Source: Parafannyhessea umbonata
GTDB lineage: Bacteria; Actinomycetota; Coriobacteriia; Coriobacteriales; Atopobiaceae
Direction of reading: 5' to 3'
DNA length: 64,000 nt
Assembly: GCF_900111255.1 (NCBI RefSeq)
Contig: NZ_FOGP01000008.1
Span: 1 to 64,000, forward strand
Positions 61,301 through 64,000 of the stretch are shown in pieces; position 1 is the first letter of the stretch; every line of letters starts with the position of its first letter. The notes beneath the pieces are model-generated. The model searched no databases and had not been told where the DNA came from. It was given only the letters and a program-made list of their open reading frames with translations. The translations under genes and the position numbers were made by a program.

Positions 61301-64000
61301 GTCGATAATCCCGCTGGGTGGTTTGCGGGCTACAGCGCGATGACCGAGGCCGACGTGGCAAGCATGGACGTAAGCGCCGCGACCTCGCTTGCCGGTATCT
61401 TCTCGGGCGCCACTTCCCTCGAGACCCTAACGGGAACCGAGGAATGGAACACCTCTAACGTAGTGGACTTCTCCTCGGCCTTCCAGGGAGACCAGGAGCT
61501 TGTCTCGCTCGATATCAGCAGCTGGAACCTCGTCGGCCATGACGTCTCCAACATGCTCGATGGCCTCGATTCCATCACCCATCTCACGCTGGGCGGTGGC
61601 TCCGTTCTTGCGGGTACCGGTCTTTCTGGGACGACGACGCGCGTCCCCAACTCCGGTAACTGGATGAACGGAGACGCCAAGGTCGTCGGAAACGATGACT
61701 CTGACCCTGGCTCCACCGCGGCCCTCATCTCGCTGTATCCCTCGGGCGGCAACGGTCATGGCGTCGTGACGTATGACTGGGTCACCAAGGAGTTCTTCAA
61801 GAGCAACCCCAACGCCTGGTGGTTCTACGACCCCGAGACGAAGGCCCTTCAGGTCGGTATCGTCGATAACCCCGTCGACGTGACCGGTGACGGGGTTATC
61901 GACTCTGACGACTTCGTCGTGACGGAGTACGGCACGAGCCTCCCATGGCGCCCGTCGGTTGCGCAGGGCAAGATCCACAAGTTTGAGGCCGTCGCAAACG
62001 GCGCGGGGCAGCTCCTCACGCCACGCTCCATGCAGAGCTGGTTCGAGGGCCATACCGCGCTTCTGGAGTTCCTGGGCAACAATCTCGACGTCTCGCGTTC
62101 GACCTCCTTCGCGTCGCTCTTCTCGAGCTGCACCGCGCTTTCCACCATCGAGATTGACGCGTGGGACATGCGAAACAACCTGGCTCGCAGCACTTCCGAG
62201 GAGCCGGCTGTGGAGGTTGCCGCCGACCTAACCAACATGTTTGCCGGCACGAGCCCCTCGACCGTCAGCGTCGGTCCCAACGTCATTCTTTACGGCTCCG
62301 GCTTTGCCGCCAGCATGGTCGCGCGCGGGCAGGACAATGGCACGTGGCGCACGGGAGAAGGGACCGACACCTGGTTTGACACTTCGACGCACCTGGCCAA
62401 CGTGCGCTACGGTACCGACCTTACCCACAACCAGCACCCCGCTGGTGCCGTAACGCTGGTCTGGACGCCCGGCGTCGGTCGCTCGTTCAGCCCGAACGAC
62501 AATGCGTTCTGGGCCTACGACAGCCAGACGAAGACGTTCTGGTATGGTGCTGGACCCGGCACGAACAAGTCGCTTCCTAACTTCACGACCGGAAGCGACT
62601 CCAGCTCGGCGGTCGGCTGGAGCGACGGCCGCGGTGCCTACGATATGTACTCCGGCGACCTTGCCCTGTGGTGGAGCAACGCTCCCTGGTTCGACATCCT
62701 CCAACCTGGCTCCGTGGAGCATATTAGGACCTCTGGCGGCGCCAAGCCCGGTGACATGAGCATGTGGTTCGCCGGAGCGTACGGCATCGGCCACAACGGC
62801 GGTTCCTACATGGAAGACTACCGCTGGAACTACTTCGTCACCGGCGCCGACGGCAACTCGCTCTCCAACTACAGCCTTTATACGACCTATGCTCGTAAGC
62901 AGGTCTTCTCCAACGTCCTGGACTACGACGGCTCCGGCCTCGACATGAGCTCTGCCACGAACGTCAGCAACATGTTCCGCAACCTCAAGAAGCTCCAGAG
63001 CGTCAACCTCACCGGCTGGAAGATGCCCGCCTCCTACGGCGACATGCTCTACGGCCTCGACTCGCTCAATGAGCTCACGCTTGATGACCAGGTCAGTCTC
63101 GCGGGTACGAGTTGGACGGTCACCAAGCGCGTCGCCGGTCAGCTCAACTACCGCACGACTCTCATGCACTCCTGGAAGAACCAGGGCTCCGAGAACAACT
63201 GGCTCGGTACAAGCGCTGACCTTGAGCGCAGGTATCCCTCCTCGCTCGCCGGCATCGGCAGCACGCTCGGCGTCCAGACCTACGTCTGGCAGACCGACGA
63301 CATCGGTGGCCGCTTCCCGTCCAATGACGCTGCCTGGTGGCGCTACGACCAGCTCTCTCGCACGCTCACCTTTGGCGTCGACAATCCCGGCAGCTCCACC
63401 ACGGGCTCCGTCATCGTCGCCGACCACGGCACTTCGATGCCCTGGAGGGTCGTTCTCAACTCTGGCGCCGTCAAGTACATCGAGGGCGACGCGCAGTCCG
63501 GCCATCTCATCAACCCGACGGACCTCTCCGATTGGTTCAATAACACAAACGGCTTCTACGATGGGCTCATCGAGTTCGATGGCACGAACATGCGGGTGGG
63601 AAGCACCACGACGTCCTTCGCCAACCTCTTCAAGGGCGACTCTGCCCTCACGACCGTCCGCCTTACAGGCTGGAACATGGCGCTGTCCTCGCCGCGGACC
63701 AATGCGTTCACCGGCACCACCTCGCTCGTCGAGCTGTCTCTCGACAACGGCTCGATCCTGACCAACTCCGGCCTCTATCACGCAGACAACCAGGCCGCGC
63801 GCTGGCGCGTTGATTGGCTGAGGGGCTCCAATGGTCCTGACCTGAAGGTTGGCTCCTATAAGACCAACTCCGAGCTCCTCGACATCTATGACGTCGAGAA
63901 TAACAAGGGCAATGCCGTCACCTGGCATTGGTATCCCGGCACTATCTTCAAGTTCAACCGCTCTGCGGCTGGCCACGAGACCGGTGGCCCGCTGCAGATG
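46373..64000 (+). CDS. Partial: second giant secreted surface protein, about 20 cap + DUF285 modules (first 5,876 codons)
   Basis: The frame runs without a stop from ATG 46373 to the last base, so the C-terminus is outside the window. It starts with a clear signal peptide (MDAPTPYKSFLRRLVAVFAM..., cleavage after ALA|DD near residue 39) and an Ala/Thr/Ser-rich linker to about residue 200. About 20 modules of 195-360 residues follow. Each has a cap (SNDNAWW-YD---LTIG, LPW), a WF, FDG-G-D-S, DUF285 leucine-rich repeats with FSNMF--CSSL and SGWDMS, a VL-GTGL strand pair and a closing linker with W and RYA/LYP. A CUB-like domain (about 54550-54840) and a jelly-roll domain (about 59056-59515) are inserted, and a dockerin-like calcium loop lies at 61877-61915. 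The modules are homologous to those of the operon giant but form a separate sub-family (GGRFxSNDNAWW). It is probably an extended adhesin; whether it is sortase-anchored cannot be seen here. Confidence 0.92.
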   Translation, partial: MDAPTPYKSFLRRLVAVFAMALAMTMLASMFAAHPALADDVFASDASVATAPATAPDTDAAGSTQQATAPSGAAIFAPSSEGNQAATAPATSVTGVSDDALPSTDQAALPSDTTTDAAGSTIGDATETAPSVASPDVQLQEEGDTDDDVTIDQPAGSARSVAGEKSFFSEGVEVPAGSGEGSNGLRSTPTLSVAAENYSDPQTFTGEDGVTGYWTFVNGTLTIGSNTAQKLRLSASSSERGALPWMSAITPSDVIEIRFVGKVNPASLASWFANFSSLVSFDGEGLLVTGISNFSKMFQGCSNLVNVTNFVGTGAASGANLSEMFDRCESLVAIDLSSWDLFGANNRVNMLSGLNSIESFTVANDVILSDTNFGDSVSRGNTAGTWFNNSNVPFTTGEIIARYAQKVTEATPVTYTFKYQSHFVSDATISWSYDTESKTLTIAGDSNASNIILNENYNSLPWLPSVARDTIAHIIVQGSVKASSLASWFANYSILASFDGSGFVVNDVSNFTSLLENDSALVELNLTGWVMNSVSNLNLADMFKGVSNLNSITLSKNAVLTSSGFANDGFNLNREATDGTWDASIADWFGTSSNVASRYTGSNVLLPNDSITYTWHAGQRGGRFSDNDNAWWKYDSNKLTLGADGGANKSVTLSSRESAPWLVEGKVTVKQVREVLSTGNLAPTSLASWFSSYTNLESFDGRGLDVSGTTDFSELFRGSSVKVINLDGWDMSSATSDADMFTGTTNLSTLTLGPDVRLGATSGLGITLASHTPADGSWVTDDKAWFGSGDNLISRYASGSQDATYIYVWSRGMFSGRFVSNDNVYWLFDPGESNIGTLTIGVGDVNSPLGKNVSEPYDQLPWLSVLADLRQIRIVEFLDGVTPENPVAWFNSTNSDGYSAHLYTGIMSFNGSGLDASAATSFAYFLRGCHTLSTLSGLENWDMSGVTSISGMLDGCGSLTSVEGLANWDVSQVSDFSYLLRNDKDLVSITALSGWDVRAALDFTELFRDAKAATTIDLSGWQMPDVMRTNMFSGVDNLVSFIINDTVKLDGTGFDSNASRANDVGSWERDDAASAAGTDPWFGNTSDLAKRYDSTRLSSPNYSGIATYTWKPGNIRGRFASNDNAWWKWDSEGKVLTLGTTFQSAGYDGQVEEVYTAQPWKTVLGREFVNNNVHQIVIEAGADLEPTHLDRWFMEYWALEKIEAHGLKIHSNSTFEKLFYDDGYLSSVLGLGTWDVSTVSSMKSMFEDNDSLTTLGGVSGWNTASLTDVSNMFKGDGELYTLTDIYSWDVSGVTTFDSFLSGAAKLETLNISGWNMDSGASRDDMFLGCKSLKTVTLGDGVGLEGSGFSDYELDNTREPSDGSWSTTGNAWFGSTSNIVARYQNDHSGRGSGLGEQIYSWNANVLSGRFENDYTWWTFSGGRLAIGAESTIPAGETNVIAEVHTAQTPMPWLAAIGSTDRVTAVSSNSANMFQATDPTSWFAGYKSLASFDGQGFDVSANTTLANMFSGCSALSTVTGLGGWDVSGVTSLAGMFDGASSLRTISGLDQWTTSSLETVANMFRNASSLTSLVDVAVWDVSGVTTFEGFLSGATSLQTLDISGWVMDAGSTRTNMFLNCRSLSLVTLGNGVILEGTGLDNVNLGKVAGQNKYSRDPNAGSWLTTDETWFGSSTNLNARYGTSSATNGHKVGEKTYRWVGGRYSGRFPSNDNAWWIYDYNSGLLTIGAGKTADNEDLTVSELSNELPWTTVTVFNIVSRIYSVSSTGGIAPDNLYSWFAGYSNLATFSGSGMDVSGTTSFANMFQNDGKLTTVSLENWQNQEGASRSGMFSGCGILATITLSDDSIIYGSGINGLSSRANTLGIWVLSDGATEVWFDCSAELEKRYGTSAVLNERFGVGATRPTGVLTYHWDGNRLGGRFPSNQNAWWVFYREVQANGSKAGTLTVGAVSTADNRVVNEYSDGTSRHVMPWASAISTLTRITKVTSEGGISPLSMEGWFQGLTKLTSFDAIGINSSRTESMKNLFYGDSSLTTFLNLSNWNGVNRVQTFENAFAGLTSLVSLTDVSGWQVDGATCYDGMFMGDNKLETLDIRNWDMDLSPTRLAITYKDMFTGLESLLHITVSDGVVLDADDEGFGNELVKHGAKWGTWSRSGESLGNTDSLAARYQQNTRTSPTYYTATYDWNEGVLLGTFLSNDNVWWHYDNGKLSVGISDPTRDGIVTEYDDGTEDHMLPWRVLLDDVNDPNGVTEVSSFWYDSASRGKVVPVNFQRWFYDYRLLETFDGTVFDFSSVTSMESMFQGDTRLTSITGISGWNTSNLTTIKNVFYGTTSLSTLSDLSGWNTSGVTDFSGAFYNDSLLTELDLHSWSMDDADSRTNMLAGCSGIRRLILSESVLMDDAGFEDTLVGLGNTNGMWLLESSAGDWIWFDTTSRLSDRYASTATNPTGKLTYNWDGNHLGGRFLSNGNAWWIYTKSGAGTGLLQIGVDGGDLGANGTHVTETALGMGDSALPWTKPSSGNVNVAIVPAVSVTSVTTKTATSGYLKMDDLSSWFKNYTSLVSFDGEGFDTSVCLGMASVFENDLRLQSVTGISDWDTSEMTSFASAFKGTSALSALDSLSGFSTGNVEDFSSMFQGASSLRYVTGISQWDTTKATTFNNMFRGMSSVLALDFSGWDMTASNGRATAPTVSGFLTGCVSLTKMTLGDKFNPDADGPTYALVVESAHNYTRYATGLGVNTWYVYSPGATSLTVTFSSDPYYKMGYRTWYYNGYHADTVTIYNRNGVSQGSWSRSTMTGVTLTVQGDTLYIVMTVEDNVEAVGFNLTVTSDHNIYQLLGSSATQGKTQGVTSRGVWKRGEDGWMGSWQELMTSYAGHGGAASQGIYELSIGEIAGRFGSNDDTWWHYANGELALHGTGVAADSQVNEVASGVTVEGASTIPWDFLRSWNTTRTSHGLQSYIYSVVSDGSLAPTNIQSWFSTYSNVVTIDMSGVVTGYATNFSNLFSNNPALTTVSGLGDWDTSGVTTMASMFQSDGVLSSVGDMSDWDVSGVVDFSSMFRDDASFYDLLGLASWQINQSEDVIMASMFRNTAIEAVDNLATWNTTRVTSMESMFRNAIHLANAVGLVNWNVVGTDLSNMFNMLNSLTGADNAVTVLDTVDLSKWRMDQATSVSNMLAGAHALSTVKVSDNFTILAGTGFTDSLLGRGVVDGAWERNDAKWFDSTSALAALYTADGAAFAGTYEYVWSNEPGGRFRYGSGITNTWWRYHESNQTLTIGTTEVVGADFTVDDKAINGTTEIPAGLPWNALISNIRHIVVRGGIKLTNPEGWFKDYANLIDFDGTGLRFSDQFDGSIASLFENDPNLTTITGIGAWPTERFTSLANLFKDDASLSTIDGIELWTNTSNVESLASTFRGTSSLTDLSYLRNWDVSKVESFSHTFDGCRALNSVEYINGWNTSSALDMSYMFANDTSLSEVVLTSPTWDTSNVTTFAYMFSGDTLLTNLNISSWDMRASIPTSGGRTGFLNNCSGLSTVTFGQNVVLSESGSTSTSTNSTGFGQALSGHAAANGRWQLRGGYWFDGTANLADRYAADVTRPAETMTYDWQNGQPGGHFLANSGATTTNSSAWWTYDPFTRTLTFGVDANSTNLDVYETRDQLPWLKYSVAVAGNTNNVVARSNIAPHNPASWFYGYGNLVTFDGGAMDPSKATSFYRMFRDCTGLTTLTGISNWDLADATDLTEMFCNARSLANLSGIANWDVSNVINMTSFLYDANALTDASAISNWDVSNVTSFSHFLYHPDSLRVVDFSGWNMSTSADFTNMLYNATLLDTITLGPTSIVWTGLSDISSRNDDDGRWYLSSYTWFGNSSAIEGLYEHTLDSASRLAAVYSQVGAANGSDLTFYWDGSNLGGRFSNLNTWWRYNKSTHVLTIGADYGGDRNITETSSQLPWATVPGRANVYTINSEGNANLLNPSGWFANYSNLTSFDGELMNVSGATDLSLMFANDPRLTTVSNVDGWNTSSATTISGLLRGDTGLANNYAFTAWDTSSVSDFSNVFAGDSGMTAIDLTGWDMSEATTVDGMLSGVTGLDTIILDEQNVLDDDDAFDATATSGLDDTLSGRTSKDGRWVLADGTWFDGSPRLSRLYPLGGNSRGDALIYTWDDTKLGGRFHSDELAWWYYTKATRVLTLGTQDDQRVEVSEKYDELPWLSIVTLADVLGVTSQGQIVLPEDASLWFASSPYASKEMLSAANKTLSVWTRDHGNISLSGDGEISIYSDSGWENAYTQIALELTAGKTYTLMLYMKGDAYTRLDNSGLPGVEVNRYAVRGDTRGSRVAVIPFLESGASSYQRRFVTFTAPYTGRFYLGICGGAIADTRRTYRFSVKDLSLIEEPGYIAMTSFNGQGLDVSCVENLSGFFDGDISLNSISHTSTWDVSNVSDFSNVFRDNESLADLSNITRWQLSSAATMSGMFSQMDSLASNAAIASWNVSGVTDFSDLFKDDFKLTNLDISSWNMTSAQETSGMLDGCTSIQTIVAGRSSVIDQGLTDSLSGRGPSDGMWKLEDLGWFDCSSRLASRYPARAAGSDFTSQLTYVWDPNFRGGRFTPNGNTWWLYENATSQLILGADGGAEKSVAMSADDLPWIDVVGLANITSVGSRGGIVLSTPSGWFAGYDNLTSFDGSQMDVVGATDLSNLFAGDSMLDTLAGVRDWDTSSVTDFSGVFKGVSALTNEGGFYQLDGWSTVSATDFSSMFEGASGLSDLTPLARWATGNVQNFSSMFKDCVSLEDQSPIRNWNTAAANNMSYMFAGCSNLKYLDLSQWNMKGRGMSLTGMLDGCGDLTQIKTGESTVLAGTGLSDNLEGHGKSDGSWSRDDSAAAVDGVWADSSSKLADLYPAGGNSLTPATYTWEEVVRGRFDSNQGVWWEYNLNTHTLTIGYDGTDGNTHVQEDANHLPWGSLAPPDAGGQGIKSVLQKLVFQDSSLNVDGLKVEVDNPAGWFAGYSAMTEADVASMDVSAATSLAGIFSGATSLETLTGTEEWNTSNVVDFSSAFQGDQELVSLDISSWNLVGHDVSNMLDGLDSITHLTLGGGSVLAGTGLSGTTTRVPNSGNWMNGDAKVVGNDDSDPGSTAALISLYPSGGNGHGVVTYDWVTKEFFKSNPNAWWFYDPETKALQVGIVDNPVDVTGDGVIDSDDFVVTEYGTSLPWRPSVAQGKIHKFEAVANGAGQLLTPRSMQSWFEGHTALLEFLGNNLDVSRSTSFASLFSSCTALSTIEIDAWDMRNNLARSTSEEPAVEVAADLTNMFAGTSPSTVSVGPNVILYGSGFAASMVARGQDNGTWRTGEGTDTWFDTSTHLANVRYGTDLTHNQHPAGAVTLVWTPGVGRSFSPNDNAFWAYDSQTKTFWYGAGPGTNKSLPNFTTGSDSSSAVGWSDGRGAYDMYSGDLALWWSNAPWFDILQPGSVEHIRTSGGAKPGDMSMWFAGAYGIGHNGGSYMEDYRWNYFVTGADGNSLSNYSLYTTYARKQVFSNVLDYDGSGLDMSSATNVSNMFRNLKKLQSVNLTGWKMPASYGDMLYGLDSLNELTLDDQVSLAGTSWTVTKRVAGQLNYRTTLMHSWKNQGSENNWLGTSADLERRYPSSLAGIGSTLGVQTYVWQTDDIGGRFPSNDAAWWRYDQLSRTLTFGVDNPGSSTTGSVIVADHGTSMPWRVVLNSGAVKYIEGDAQSGHLINPTDLSDWFNNTNGFYDGLIEFDGTNMRVGSTTTSFANLFKGDSALTTVRLTGWNMALSSPRTNAFTGTTSLVELSLDNGSILTNSGLYHADNQAARWRVDWLRGSNGPDLKVGSYKTNSELLDIYDVENNKGNAVTWHWYPGTIFKFNRSAAGHETGGPLQM
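54550..54840 (+). other. Inserted CUB-like domain in the second giant protein
   Basis: About 95 residues replace the usual strand pair and linker after a leucine-rich block. The pattern TWYVYSPGATSLTVTFSSD, DTVTIYNRNG, VTLTVQGDTLYIVMT and VGFNLTVT follows CUB domains ('p.a..i.l.F', 'D.v.iyd..g', 'l.i.f.sd', 'GF...y'). The module then returns to its normal linker. Ligand binding, possibly calcium-dependent, is inferred. Confidence 0.5.
59056..59515 (+). other. Inserted jelly-roll carbohydrate-binding-like domain in the second giant protein
   Basis: After a WF cap residue pair (WFASSPYASKE) about 150 residues show a beta-sandwich pattern. It includes AYTQIALELTAGKTYTLMLYMKGD, a long loop, RRFVTFTAPYTGRFYLGI and YRFSVKDLSLIEEPGY. 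This matches the layout of the insert in module 13 of the operon giant. The module resumes with TSFNGQGLDVS. Confidence 0.5.

Larger units (their letters stand above)
46985..64000 (+). repeat. Array of about 20 cap + DUF285 modules in the second giant protein
   Basis: Cap motifs (usually SNDNAWW or a variant) fall near 47005, 47650, 48250, 48840, 49740, 50605, 51495, 52135, 52950, 53755, 55040, 56125, 57215, 58085, 58860, 60155, 61090, 61810, 62500 and 63325. Another module appears to start at the window edge. Modules here often hold more DUF285 repeats (three to seven) than those in the operon giant, for example 50140-50420 and 55320-55900. Confidence 0.88.

Noticed and set aside
1-64000. 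CRISPR arrays, insertion sequences or prophage genes
   Set aside because: No short regular repeats with spacers, no transposase or integrase reading frames and no phage genes were seen; the repetitive content is protein-level repeats in coding DNA.

Overview
The window holds only six genes in 64 kb, all on the + strand. Five encode very large or medium secreted surface proteins built from two repeat families, and one encodes a membrane GGDEF-EAL (cyclic di-GMP) enzyme. The coding DNA is GC-rich. The combination of an IPQTG sorting signal with a positively charged tail, very long BspA-type (DUF285) leucine-rich-repeat proteins, InlB B-type (Flg_new, small beta-grasp) repeats and a two-transmembrane GGDEF-EAL protein fits a Gram-positive Actinomycetota of the Coriobacteriia type (Olsenella/Atopobiaceae-like gut or oral bacteria). 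That taxonomic call is inference; no rRNA or housekeeping gene is present to test it.

Layout. (1) 1-2547: the 3' end of a wall-anchored InlB-repeat protein with an IPQTG sorting signal, closed by a strong terminator at 2577-2610. (2) 2611-3269: a partly AT-rich non-coding region with a perfect 27-bp inverted repeat, a pair of 31-bp-spaced direct repeats, and a promoter whose 20-bp spacer carries a 16-bp palindrome. (3) 3270-45528: a probable single operon of four genes: a 630-residue secreted protein, a giant protein of about 11,780 residues (5228-40573), a 783-residue secreted protein with a glycine/alanine-rich membrane tail (starting 8 nt after the giant gene stops), and the GGDEF-EAL protein, followed by a terminator at 45550-45590. 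(4) 45591-46372: 780 bp without a convincing gene but with several hairpins, a TATAAT box and a strong ribosome binding site at its end. (5) 46373-64000: the first 5,876 codons of a second giant protein, still open at the window edge.

The giant operon protein has a signal peptide, a Ser/Asp-rich linker, two InlB-type repeats, 23 'cap + DUF285' modules (6310-24045), about 52 InlB-type repeats (24046-40020) and a 180-residue tail with neither membrane segment nor sorting signal. The second giant consists of about 20 modules of the same cap + DUF285 kind. In both giants some modules carry inserted domains that look like carbohydrate-binding modules (beta-trefoil, jelly-roll, CUB-like), plus EF-hand/dockerin-like calcium loops. 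My reading is an elongated, glycan-binding surface fibre system whose expression or activity is tied to cyclic di-GMP through the co-transcribed GGDEF-EAL enzyme. The two smaller operon proteins, each with a C-terminal membrane segment and basic tail but no LPXTG, are candidates for holding the anchor-less giant at the membrane. The linkage and functions are inferred from gene order and family knowledge; no activity can be read from sequence alone.
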